NCBI GenBank assembly: GCA_937941715.1
Contig: CALDGX010000083.1
Span: 1-27,165, forward strand
Direction of reading: 5' to 3'
DNA length: 27,165 nt
DNA from: an uncultured Chloracidobacterium sp.
GTDB lineage: Bacteria > Acidobacteriota > Blastocatellia > Pyrinomonadales > Pyrinomonadaceae
Shown here: positions 1 to 7,956 of the stretch, one piece after another
Layout of the letters: the number at the start of each line of letters is the position of its first letter
Position numbering within the stretch: the stretch's first letter is position 1
Translations under genes and position numbers: made by a program
The notes under the pieces: model-generated
The model's input: the letters and a program-made list of their open reading frames with translations, nothing else
What the model was told of the DNA's origin: nothing
The model's database searches: none

Positions 1-41
1 ACCGCGCCCGGTGCGGCCACTGGCAAGCCCTGAGAAGAGGC

Positions 42-185
42 ATCAACCACAGATGTACACAGAGAAAAATTGAGAAGTAAAAGGAGCTTTAAGAACCAAT
101 TTCTTCCGAAGCCACTTCCAACTCCGAAGTGCCGAACAATTGATGATTTCTTATCTGTGTCCATCGGTGTTTATCTGTGGTTGAT
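42..185. repeat. MITE-like interspersed repeat with 13-bp terminal inverted repeats
   Basis: The ends are perfect 13-bp inverted repeats: ATCAACCACAGAT at 42-54 and its complement at 173-185. Inside each end lie further related words: ACACAG on the left at 57-62, and ATCTGTGTCC then GTGTTTATCTGTGG on the right at about 153-180. The arms therefore look like diverged copies of one short motif. I recall very similar 'ATCTGTGTCCAT...ATCTGTGGTT' elements scattered in acidobacterial and related genomes; that recollection was not checked here. It carries no credible gene and sits 9 bp beyond the stop of the LysR gene, where it could fold as a 3' hairpin in that transcript. No target-site duplication is evident. 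Confidence 0.6.
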
Positions 186-194
186 TAATTCCTA

Positions 195-1112
195 TTACTT
201 TTTTGCTCTCAGTTCTTTCTCACGTTCGACAAAGCTCTGTTTACACAGGGCAGAAAATTCGCGTGCGATCGGCGAAAAATACCCGCCTCGCAACCGCGCT
301 AGCCCGAGTTCCCATTGGATCTCGGCCCCCTCGATGCCCCAGGTCACGAGTTTGCCGTCGCGGACCTCTTTCGAGACCGTCTTCGCGCCGGCCATACCGA
401 CGCCGAGATTGTTTTCGACCATCTGATTGATGGCTTCTTGCCGCGATAGCTCCATCACGACGTTGGGACGGACGTTCGCGGCATTAAAGAAATCATCGAT
501 CATCCGACGGGTGTTGCCGCCGCGCTCACCGAGAATCAGTTGTTCCCCCGCAAGTGCCGCCGCGGATATGAATCGTTCGTTTGCCAGCGGATGCGTCGGG
601 TGGGCGATCGCGACGATCTCGTCGCTGAACAAAAGGTCCGTCGTAATACTCGAATTTTCGACCGGCAAACTCACAAACGCAGTGTCGATCTCGCCATGCA
701 TTATCTTGTCGACCAATGCCTGGCTGGTTCCCGAGCTGACACTTAATTCGGAATTCGGAAATTTTGCACGCAATGACTGCATTATTCCCGGCAACTGCTG
801 GGTAGCAAACATCGCTGATGCCGACCCGATCCGTAACCTGCCGTGCTCGGCCCCTCCCAATTCGGCGATCTCCGACAGAGCGGTGTCATGTTCGCGCAGT
901 ATCTTTCTCGCACGTTCGAGCAAATATTCGCCTGCCTCTGTTATGATCACGCGTCTCGGCGTGCGCGTAAACAGCGGCAAGCCGACCTCGTCCTCAAGTT
1001 GCCGGATCTGCATCGAGATCGCTGCTTGCGTGACATTGACCCGGCGAGCTCCGGCCGTAAACGTCTTGGCCTCGGCGATCGCCAAAAATGCCTTTAATTG
1101 TCTTATCTCCAT
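195..1112 (-). CDS. LysR-family transcriptional regulator
   Basis: A 305-residue protein of normal LysR length. Residues 1-60 (MEIRQLKAFLAIAEAKTF, then TQAAISMQIRQLEDEVG and LFTRTPRR) match the conserved LysR winged helix-turn-helix. Residues about 90-295 form the two-lobed substrate-binding domain, beginning GRLRIGSA. LysR proteins bind a small effector and usually control a divergent neighbour plus their own gene. Here the divergent neighbour is the amino-sugar kinase/murQ operon, 126 bp away, so a peptidoglycan sugar or amino-sugar phosphate is a plausible effector; that is inference. The ATG at 1110-1112 begins the conserved N-terminus directly. The CysB-like opening does not by itself identify the ligand. 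Confidence 0.9.
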   Translation of the reverse strand: MEIRQLKAFLAIAEAKTFTAGARRVNVTQAAISMQIRQLEDEVGLPLFTRTPRRVIITEAGEYLLERARKILREHDTALSEIAELGGAEHGRLRIGSASAMFATQQLPGIMQSLRAKFPNSELSVSSGTSQALVDKIMHGEIDTAFVSLPVENSSITTDLLFSDEIVAIAHPTHPLANERFISAAALAGEQLILGERGGNTRRMIDDFFNAANVRPNVVMELSRQEAINQMVENNLGVGMAGAKTVSKEVRDGKLVTWGIEGAEIQWELGLARLRGGYFSPIAREFSALCKQSFVEREKELRAKK

Positions 1113-1141
1113 AGATCGTGAGCGCTCCGCCGTGCAATTAG

Positions 1142-1159
1142 TGTAGCTTATCGACTACA
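1142..1159. promoter_or_regulatory. Candidate LysR operator between divergent genes
   Basis: TGTAG and CTACA form an interrupted palindrome with an 8-bp spacer inside the 126-bp gap between the LysR start (1112) and the kinase start (1239). LysR regulators bind interrupted dyads, often of T-N11-A form, in such divergent gaps. It lies 30 bp upstream of the regulator's start codon, which suits autorepression. A second weak dyad, TTGA then TCAA, lies at about 1178-1191. Sequence pattern only. Confidence 0.35.
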
Positions 1160-1238
1160 TAAAATCTGTTAAATTTGATTATAAGTCAAGTATCCACAAG
1201 AATAGAAGTGATCATTTTCGCATTTTTACGGGTTGCCA

Positions 1239-2216
1239 ATGCCGAAAATTACCAACAAAACTGCTCGCAAAGGCCGGTCGTATCATCTCTATTTGGGGGT
1301 AGACGGCGGCGGGACCAAAACGAGCGTTGCGTTGATGAATGAGGCAAGAGAGGTTGTCGCCGAGGGTGTCGGCGGTCCTTCGAATCCGCTGCGGGTCGGC
1401 GTCGAAACCGCTGTCGCAAACATTGCCAAAGCCATCGACGCGGCCTGTGACGCGGGCGGCGTTTCGCGTGGTGACATAGTTGCCGCCACACTCGGGCTTG
1501 CGGGCGTGCGCCGTCAAGATATTCGCGAACGTGTTCGCGAGAGTTTTGCCTCGCGCTTTCGCGTTCGAAGGGTTCGGGTCGTTACGGACGCCGACATCGC
1601 GCTTTACGGCACCACGCTCGGAAAAGCGGGAATAGTCGTAATAGCGGGTACTGGCTCGGTGGCCTGCGGCATAAATGACAAAGGTGAAAAGGCGGTCGCG
1701 GGCGGTTGGGGACCGGTTGCCGGAGACGAAGGCGGTGGTCGCGGAATTGCGGGCGAGGCATTGCACCGGGTCGCCAAGGCATCCGACGGGCGCGGTCCCG
1801 CGACAATGCTCAGCGATAGCGCCGCTTCGTATTTTCGTGCATCAAATCTTGAAAATCTGATCGGTGCCATTTACGCACCGCAAATGGACAATAGCCGCAT
1901 TGCCGGGTTTGCCCGATTCGTGGCTGAGACGGCAAGGAATGGTGATAAGATCGCGATCGAGATCCTGGCTGACGCCGGACGTGAACTCGGCACCGCTGCC
2001 GCGGCCGTCATAACAAAACTTGGTCTTCAGGATGCGGCCATACCCGTAGGCTGTGTAGGCAGCGTTTTTCACGCTGGCGAATTGCTGACCGGACCAATGA
2101 AGGCAGTGATCAAACAAGTTGCCCCAAAGGCAAAACTCGCCGAACCATTGATGCCGCCGTCACATGCCGCGGCACTCATGGCACTTGAAAACGGAAACAA
2201 TGGATCTGGAAAGTAA
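1239..2216 (+). CDS. BadF/BcrAD-family amino-sugar kinase (GlcNAc/MurNAc kinase)
   Basis: An ASKHA-fold ATPase of 325 residues. DGGGTKT at residues 22-28 is the phosphate-1 loop of N-acetylglucosamine kinases, the GTGSVACG stretch is phosphate-2, and GGWGPVAGDEGGG is the family hallmark. Relatives phosphorylate GlcNAc at O6; clostridial MurK of this family also phosphorylates MurNAc. The next gene is murQ, whose substrate is MurNAc-6-phosphate, so MurNAc or both sugars are likely substrates here (inference). I chose the ATG at 1239; a TTG two codons earlier at 1233 is in frame and is the alternative. No strong Shine-Dalgarno precedes either. The 3' end overlaps murQ by 17 bp, indicating translational coupling. 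Specificity for glucosamine or another hexosamine is not excluded. Confidence 0.85.
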   Translation: MPKITNKTARKGRSYHLYLGVDGGGTKTSVALMNEAREVVAEGVGGPSNPLRVGVETAVANIAKAIDAACDAGGVSRGDIVAATLGLAGVRRQDIRERVRESFASRFRVRRVRVVTDADIALYGTTLGKAGIVVIAGTGSVACGINDKGEKAVAGGWGPVAGDEGGGRGIAGEALHRVAKASDGRGPATMLSDSAASYFRASNLENLIGAIYAPQMDNSRIAGFARFVAETARNGDKIAIEILADAGRELGTAAAAVITKLGLQDAAIPVGCVGSVFHAGELLTGPMKAVIKQVAPKAKLAEPLMPPSHAAALMALENGNNGSGK

Positions 2217-3117
2217 AACCATTGCCCTGCCGGTCACCGAGCAGGAAAACGCTAAGACCGCCGCGATCGACCAACTGTCGACGCTCGATGCGGCGCGCCT
2301 TATAAACAATGAGGACAAACTCGTCGCCGACGCGGTCGAGCGTGTGCTGCCGGTCATCGCGACGGTGGTCGATCGGATCGTCGAACGCCTTAAGAGCGGC
2401 GGCCGCCTGTTCTACGTCGGCACCGGCACCAGCGGCCGACTCGGCGTACTGGACGCATCCGAGATACCGCCCACGTTCGGTGTCCCGTACGAGATGGTCC
2501 AGGGAGTGATCGCGGGCGGTTACGACGCCCTTTACAAGGCCACCGAGTCCAGCGAGGACGACCTGGAGCAAGGTGCCGAGGATCTTCGACAACGAAATTT
2601 GAGTGCCAATGACGCCGTTATCGGAATAGCAGCGTCAGGCCGAACGCCCTATACCATCGGGGCGGTTAGATATGCCCGGTCGATCGGTTGTTTTTCGGCC
2701 TGTATTACCTGTGTACTTGATTCTGCGATCACGGCCGAGGTCGAATCGGCGATCGTGCCGGTTGTCGGCCCGGAGGCCATAACCGGATCGACCCGAATGA
2801 AGGCCGGAACGGCGCAAAAGATGGTTCTCAACCTGATATCGACGCTGACGATGATACGCCTCGGTTACGTTAAGGGAAATCGGATGACGAACGTCCGGTC
2901 ATCGAATATCAAACTTAAAGAGCGGTCATTGCGTATCTTGATGGCAGAAACCGGCCTTGACGAACGCTCGGCGATACGACTACTTGAACAGGGCTCAGGT
3001 GACCTCCGAGTCGCTTTGGTGATGTTTCTGACCGGCAAAGATCCATCAACGGCCGCTGATGCACTTGAACTTTCAAACTATGTGGTCGCCGACGCTGTGG
3101 TACTCTTGGAAAAATAA
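2200..3117 (+). CDS. murQ: N-acetylmuramic acid 6-phosphate etherase MurQ
   Basis: A 305-residue SIS-domain enzyme of the usual MurQ size. It cleaves the lactyl ether of MurNAc-6-phosphate, giving GlcNAc-6-phosphate and D-lactate in the cytoplasm. Recognisable motifs are an N-terminal IDQLSTLDAARLINNEDK, the sugar-phosphate loop FYVGTGTSGRLGVLDASE, the SGRTPY segment and GSTRMKAGTAQKMVLN. The ATG at 2200 gives MDLESKTIAL, which matches MurQ N-termini; an in-frame ATG at 2164 would add 12 residues lying wholly inside the kinase gene. The 17-bp overlap with the kinase supports coupled expression. D-lactate produced here could be oxidised by the FAD-linked oxidase at 10201-11706. Confidence 0.95.
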   Translation: MDLESKTIALPVTEQENAKTAAIDQLSTLDAARLINNEDKLVADAVERVLPVIATVVDRIVERLKSGGRLFYVGTGTSGRLGVLDASEIPPTFGVPYEMVQGVIAGGYDALYKATESSEDDLEQGAEDLRQRNLSANDAVIGIAASGRTPYTIGAVRYARSIGCFSACITCVLDSAITAEVESAIVPVVGPEAITGSTRMKAGTAQKMVLNLISTLTMIRLGYVKGNRMTNVRSSNIKLKERSLRILMAETGLDERSAIRLLEQGSGDLRVALVMFLTGKDPSTAADALELSNYVVADAVVLLEK

Positions 3118-3161
3118 GTTTCACCAACTAGAGGAACGCTGCTGCTCGCTTCTATATTGCT

Positions 3162-4676
3162 ATGCAAACACTCGACCTGATCATTATCTTCGGCTATCTG
3201 ATCGGCATTACGGCGTTCGGTATCTTGTTTTCCGGCAAGCAGGAAACTACCGAAGATTATTTCGTCGGCGACCGGTCGGTGCCGTGGTGGGCGATCGCGA
3301 TGTCGATCGTCGCGACTGAAACGAGCACGATCACTTTCGTTTCCGTGCCGGGCATCGCATTTGCAAAGGGCGGCAATTTTCAGTTCCTACAGTTGGTATT
3401 TGGCTACATGCTAGGCCGCATCGTGATATCGCTGATCTTTATCCCGATGTACTTCAAGGGCGAGCTTCAGACCGTTTATCAACTGCTTGGTGACCGCTTC
3501 GGCTCGCGGGTAAAGATGCTCGCCTCGGCGCTCTTCGTCGTAATGCGAAATGTCGCCGACGGCGTTCGGCTCCTCTTGACGGCGATCGTTCTGGCCGCGG
3601 TTTACACCTCTTTCAATCCGGGATCTGACGCTACGACGATCATTATCGGCTCGATCGTGCTTTTGGGAATTGTGATGATCGTTTTCACGTTCTACGGTGG
3701 TATGGAAGCGGTGATCTGGGTCGAGGTAGTTCAGCTCGTCATATACATTGGCGGAGCGGTAGCGGCGGCCGTCGTTCTGACTCAGAACATCAACGGCGGG
3801 CTTTCGACCGCTTTGACCCTCGGTGAGCAATTCAACAAGTTCAGCCTGTTCGATTTCGGCTGGGATATCACCAAGACATACACATTCTGGGCCGGACTTT
3901 TTGGCGGATGTTTTCTGACGATGTCGACGCACGGTACTGATCAGTATCTGGTCCAGCGATACCTTTGCACCAAAAAGCCCGCGTCGGCCTCGCTCGCCCT
4001 GCTTTCGTCAGGTGCGGTCGTGCTCGGCCAGTTTATCGGATTTTTGTTTATCGGTGTTCTGCTATTTGCGTTCTATGCGCCATTCAATTCCCCGGAGTAT
4101 GCACAGGCCGGTGTTGTGGGATCGGGTATATCGGCGAACTTCCCGTTTCTGAAAGGGGATCAGGTATTCCCGAATTTTATTACTGAACACATGCCACCCG
4201 GGCTTTCAGGGTTGGTGGTGGCGGCGATCTTTGCGGCGGCACTTTCGTCTTCGCTCAATTCGATCGCCGCGACGGCGGTCAACGATCTGTACAAGCCATT
4301 TGCCAAGAACAAGTCGGATGGCCACCTCGTCAAATTGGCAGGTTGGCTGACCGTCATTGTCGGCGTCGTCCAGATAGTCGTCGCGATCGCCTTTATGCGG
4401 TCGGGCGAGTCGGCATTGGCTCTCGCTCTATCGGTCGCGTCACTGATCAACGGCCCGATACTCGGTGTATTTCTGGTCGGAACTTTTCTCAAACGTGCGG
4501 GCGAAAAGCACGCTTTGGTCGGTATGCTGGCGAGCATTTCGCTGATGCTTTATATTCTGCTCGCGACCAAGATCGCCTGGACATGGTACGCGCTGATCGG
4601 GAGTATCACCACGGTTTTGATCGCCGGCCTGGCAACACTAGTCTTACCAAAAAATAAAGATGAAGTTTCTATTTAG
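3162..4676 (+). CDS. Sodium:solute symporter (SSS family), likely amino-sugar importer
   Basis: A 504-residue polytopic inner-membrane protein with roughly 13 hydrophobic helices. It opens with a helix followed by KQETTEDYFVGDRSVPWWAIAMS, the typical SSS/SGLT N-terminal signature; TETSTITFVSVPG and a central GTDQYLVQRYL segment are also typical of the family. SSS proteins import sugars, sialic acid, amino acids or vitamins with sodium. Its position between murQ (44 bp upstream) and a secreted NagZ-type enzyme (17-bp overlap) suggests it imports MurNAc, GlcNAc or a small muropeptide sugar, replacing the MurP PTS transporter of enteric bacteria. Substrate is inference from context only. Confidence 0.9.
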   Translation: MQTLDLIIIFGYLIGITAFGILFSGKQETTEDYFVGDRSVPWWAIAMSIVATETSTITFVSVPGIAFAKGGNFQFLQLVFGYMLGRIVISLIFIPMYFKGELQTVYQLLGDRFGSRVKMLASALFVVMRNVADGVRLLLTAIVLAAVYTSFNPGSDATTIIIGSIVLLGIVMIVFTFYGGMEAVIWVEVVQLVIYIGGAVAAAVVLTQNINGGLSTALTLGEQFNKFSLFDFGWDITKTYTFWAGLFGGCFLTMSTHGTDQYLVQRYLCTKKPASASLALLSSGAVVLGQFIGFLFIGVLLFAFYAPFNSPEYAQAGVVGSGISANFPFLKGDQVFPNFITEHMPPGLSGLVVAAIFAAALSSSLNSIAATAVNDLYKPFAKNKSDGHLVKLAGWLTVIVGVVQIVVAIAFMRSGESALALALSVASLINGPILGVFLVGTFLKRAGEKHALVGMLASISLMLYILLATKIAWTWYALIGSITTVLIAGLATLVLPKNKDEVSI

Positions 4677-6486
4677 TTTTCTAGTTTTACTCGGATTGAA
4701 CCTCAATTCACTGGCGTTCACTGCGTCCGCTCGTGCGGAGCAGGCACCTATATGGACACCGTCAAAGAAGGCGTGGAGCCATGCCGACAAACTCCTTCGT
4801 AAGATGTCGGTCGAAGAGAAGGTCGGACAACTCGTCCATGTCGGGATCAACGCCAAATTCGCCAACCGCGAAAGCCCTTTTTTCAAGGATCTTGAACGGC
4901 ATGTTGTTGAGAACAAGGTCGGCGGGATCATCTTTTTCGGCGCACCGCTATACGAGACGACGATCATCGCCAACCGAATGCAATCTCTCGCAAAGGTCCC
5001 GCTTTTGATGTCGCTCGACGCCGAGACCGGCATTGGAATGCGGTTCGAAGACGCGACTAACTTTCCGTGGGCGATGGCCGTAGCCGCGACCGGCGAACCT
5101 GAATTTGCTCGCCGAATGGGCGTCATTACGGGTCGTGAGGCCAAGGCGATAGGTATCAGGCACGTTTACGCCCCGGTGCTTGACGTAAACAATAACGCCG
5201 CCAATCCGGTTATCAATGTCAGAAGTTTTGGTGAGGATCCGGCGGACGTGTCGCGATTTGGCGTCGCTTTTGCCCAAGGCATCCAAAGTCAGAATGTGAT
5301 CGCGACCGCAAAGCACTTTCCCGGTCACGGCGATACGGCCGTTGACTCGCATCGCGGGTTGCCGATCATCGATCATTCACGCGAGAGTCTTGAAAAGACA
5401 GAGTTGGTTCCCTTCCGTGCCGCCGTGGCGGGCGGCATCGCCTCGGTGATGATCGCTCATATCGCACTGCCGCAGATCGACGGCGAAGAGATCAGTCCGC
5501 TGGCCAATTACCGTGGCGGTGATGCCGAGGCCGGTGCTGAGATCGTCAAAGAAAAAGCCACGATCCCGGCCACGCTATCGTATAAGGTCCAGACGGAAAT
5601 ATTGCGTAAAGATATGGGATTCAAAGGCCTGATCGTCTCCGACGCGATGAGCATGAGCGGCCTGACACTCTATTTTACGCAGGAAGAGGCCGGCGTTCGT
5701 GCATTTCTCGCCGGTACCGACATCCTGGAAAAACCCGCGGATGTCGATGCGATGCTCCGCGGCCTGGCGACAGCGGTCAGATCCGGCCGGATCCCGATGG
5801 ACCGCCTGGACGAGTCGGTTCGACGACAGCTTGCGTGGAAGTACGAGGTCGGGCTGTTCAAGGAAAAGATTACTTCGATCGACCAGATCGACACCATCGT
5901 TTCCGGCCCCGAAACCACGAAACTGACTGACGAGATAGCCACCCGGGCCCTCACGCTTGTCAAAAACAGCAACGGCACTATTCCGCTCGATAGGACCAAG
6001 CGGATCGCCGTGCTCGGTATCTCAAATGGATTTGACGGCCCCTTGACGATGGCGAGCCTCAACGGTTCATTTCGAGCCGCCGGCGTACGATTCACGCCAG
6101 CTTACATTCAGGAAAATTCAACTCCGGAACAGATCGAAGCGGCCCGCCAGGCCGTTAGCGGGGCCGATGTCGTTGTTGTCGGTCTATATGGCCGGGTGCG
6201 TTCGGGTGCCAAGAACAGCGTTGGAATTCCCGACGGCGGTGCCGCGATCCTCAGGAGTTTGATCGCTGCCCGAAAAACCGTCATCGGCGTCAGTTTCGGT
6301 AATCCGTATGTGCTAAGTTCCTTTCCTGAGATGGATACTTACCTCGTGGCGTACGGAGATATGCCAAGCCTTCAGCGTGCCGCCGGTCGGGGCCTGACCG
6401 GGCAACAGGATATTACGGGTCGGCTGCCGATCACCCTGCCCGGACTATTCCCTCGCGGAACCGGAGTACAGATGCTTAAGAAATAG
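4660..6486 (+). CDS. nagZ: Secreted two-domain GH3 beta-N-acetylhexosaminidase (NagZ-type)
   Basis: 608 residues. Residues 1-26 form a signal peptide (basic start, LFSFLVLLGLNL core, ARA before the likely cut). The GH3 barrel follows, with KHFPGHGD at 218-225 and VDSHRGLP around D229 and H231, which corresponds to the Asp-His general acid/base dyad of Bacillus NagZ. The nucleophile is D328 in SDAMSMSG. From about residue 415 a C-terminal alpha/beta domain is present, as in long Bacillus-type NagZ and unlike the short cytoplasmic enterobacterial enzyme. It should remove terminal GlcNAc from peptidoglycan fragments outside the cytoplasm. Its start lies 17 bp inside the symporter gene, the same overlap length as the kinase/murQ pair. 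No lipobox is seen. Confidence 0.9.
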   Translation: MKFLFSFLVLLGLNLNSLAFTASARAEQAPIWTPSKKAWSHADKLLRKMSVEEKVGQLVHVGINAKFANRESPFFKDLERHVVENKVGGIIFFGAPLYETTIIANRMQSLAKVPLLMSLDAETGIGMRFEDATNFPWAMAVAATGEPEFARRMGVITGREAKAIGIRHVYAPVLDVNNNAANPVINVRSFGEDPADVSRFGVAFAQGIQSQNVIATAKHFPGHGDTAVDSHRGLPIIDHSRESLEKTELVPFRAAVAGGIASVMIAHIALPQIDGEEISPLANYRGGDAEAGAEIVKEKATIPATLSYKVQTEILRKDMGFKGLIVSDAMSMSGLTLYFTQEEAGVRAFLAGTDILEKPADVDAMLRGLATAVRSGRIPMDRLDESVRRQLAWKYEVGLFKEKITSIDQIDTIVSGPETTKLTDEIATRALTLVKNSNGTIPLDRTKRIAVLGISNGFDGPLTMASLNGSFRAAGVRFTPAYIQENSTPEQIEAARQAVSGADVVVVGLYGRVRSGAKNSVGIPDGGAAILRSLIAARKTVIGVSFGNPYVLSSFPEMDTYLVAYGDMPSLQRAAGRGLTGQQDITGRLPITLPGLFPRGTGVQMLKK

Positions 6487-6497
6487 GATTTGCGGCC

Positions 6498-6528
6498 GCG
6501 GATCGACTGTATCCATATGTCGATCTGC
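6498..6528. promoter_or_regulatory. Inverted repeat immediately upstream of the lysA-type start
   Basis: GATCGAC at 6501-6507 pairs with GTCGATC at 6519-6525 across an 11-nt loop, and the stem extends to 6498/6528 with one mismatch. It fills the 43-bp gap between nagZ and the decarboxylase and ends one base before the ATG at 6530. There is no T-run, so it is not an intrinsic terminator. As RNA it could limit initiation of the downstream gene or stabilise the upstream message. Confidence 0.4.
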
Positions 6529-6529
6529 T

Positions 6530-7954
6530 ATGCCGGTGATGATTATGCCCAAAGCTTGGGAAATTGAGAATTTTCTCGACATTCGTGATAACAAACTGCA
6601 CGTCAGCGGTGTGCCCGCGGACGCGATCGCCCGTGAATATGGCACGCCGGTCTTCGTGTTCAGCGAAGCGCGTATCAAACACAATGTCGAGAGGCTCAAG
6701 CGTGCCAAGTATTCGATCGACGTCCCGTTAAAGGTTTGCTATGCGGCGAAAGCAAATTCAACGATGGGTATTCTTCGTGCCGTCATGGAAGCCGGCAGCG
6801 ACCTCGAGGTAAATTCCGGCGGCGAACTCTGGAAGGCTCTAGAGATAGGTTTTTCGGGCAACCAGTTGATCTTTAACGGCACTAGCAAAGAGGTTTGGGA
6901 AGTCGAAATGGCTATCGAGGCCGGGATCTATGCGATCCAGGTCGATTCCGTGTACGAACTGTCGCTGATCGAGGCGACTGCCAAAAGGCTCGGCAAGCGT
7001 GCGAACGTCAGCCTGCGGCTTGTCCCCGAGATCGAGACAGGTACGCACTCGGGGCTTCAGACCGCACTGCGGACCTCAAAATTCGGGATGATGCCCGAAG
7101 AGGCATTTTCGGCGATCGGCCGATATTCCGATTCGGCAAACCTTGAGATATCCGGCGTCCATCTGCATATCGGTTCGCAAAATCCCGAGTCTGAGCCATA
7201 TGCAAAAGCATTCACGATGTTGTTCGAGAGCCTTTTGCGGGTGCATCGCGAAACCGGAATTCGGCTGAAACACATAAATCTCGGCGGTGGATTTCCTGTC
7301 AATTATCTGCGTGACCGGTCTCAGGAGTCTGAATTTCCGGGCGAGCAGAGGGCGATGTTTCAGGCCGATTTCGAACCCGCTGACGCTATTCGCGAAGCAT
7401 GGGACGCCGTTCGTCTGACCGCCGAATCGGCCGGTGCGGCGGATCTGCTCCACGAGATCACATTGCTGATCGAACCTGGGCGAAGTGTCATATCGGATGC
7501 CGGCATATGTTTGACTACCGTACGAAACCACAAATCACGGCCGCTTGATCCCTTGGTCTCAAAAACCGACGATTGGCTCCTAACCGATGCCGGATTCAAT
7601 ATCCTTCTGTCGATGGAAACGTACAAGTGGTATTACCATCTGATCTCGGCCGAGCGGGCCGCGGAACCGCACACATGCGAGTACAAACTTGCCGGGCCGC
7701 TTTGTGACGGAGGTGACGTCTATTTTGACATCGAGGGGCACGGCCGGCTGCCGGACCACCGTCTTTTGCCGGACGGGGTTCGACCGGGCGAGATACTCGC
7801 CCTTCTCAATTGCGGTGCTTACTCTCTGGCTCAGGCGTCACAATATAACGGGCGATTTCTTCCGCCCGTGATACTGATCCGATCAAACGGAAAGGCCGAG
7901 GTTATCCGCAAACGCGATACATTCCTCGACCTTGTTTCAAGGGATATTTACTGA
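6530..7954 (+). CDS. lysA: Diaminopimelate decarboxylase-type PLP enzyme (fold type III)
   Basis: 474 residues, a little longer than most LysA. It has the alanine-racemase-like barrel of the Orn/DAP/Arg decarboxylase group: the PLP lysine is K74 in CYAAKANS, followed by GSDLEVNSGGE, GVHLHIGSQ, NLGGGFPV and the phosphate-binding EPGRSVISDAG. The C-terminal sheet carries GPLCDGGD and CGAYSLAQASQYN, matching LysA signatures. LysA converts meso-diaminopimelate to L-lysine and CO2. Placement behind a peptidoglycan-sugar operon raises the possibility that it uses DAP released from wall peptides, but a biosynthetic role or a related substrate is equally possible. Three in-frame ATGs (6530, 6539, 6545) lack a clear ribosome-binding site; 6530 is kept as the longest. 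Confidence 0.8.
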   Translation: MPVMIMPKAWEIENFLDIRDNKLHVSGVPADAIAREYGTPVFVFSEARIKHNVERLKRAKYSIDVPLKVCYAAKANSTMGILRAVMEAGSDLEVNSGGELWKALEIGFSGNQLIFNGTSKEVWEVEMAIEAGIYAIQVDSVYELSLIEATAKRLGKRANVSLRLVPEIETGTHSGLQTALRTSKFGMMPEEAFSAIGRYSDSANLEISGVHLHIGSQNPESEPYAKAFTMLFESLLRVHRETGIRLKHINLGGGFPVNYLRDRSQESEFPGEQRAMFQADFEPADAIREAWDAVRLTAESAGAADLLHEITLLIEPGRSVISDAGICLTTVRNHKSRPLDPLVSKTDDWLLTDAGFNILLSMETYKWYYHLISAERAAEPHTCEYKLAGPLCDGGDVYFDIEGHGRLPDHRLLPDGVRPGEILALLNCGAYSLAQASQYNGRFLPPVILIRSNGKAEVIRKRDTFLDLVSRDIY

Positions 7955-7956
7955 AT

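Noticed and set aside
1..41. GC-rich start of the window as another copy of the 38-bp repeat
   Set aside because: It shares only short words such as GCGGCCA with the unit; not enough to support a call.
427..1146. 239-residue plus-strand frame
   Set aside because: Antisense shadow of the LysR gene, whose conserved motifs read clearly on the minus strand.
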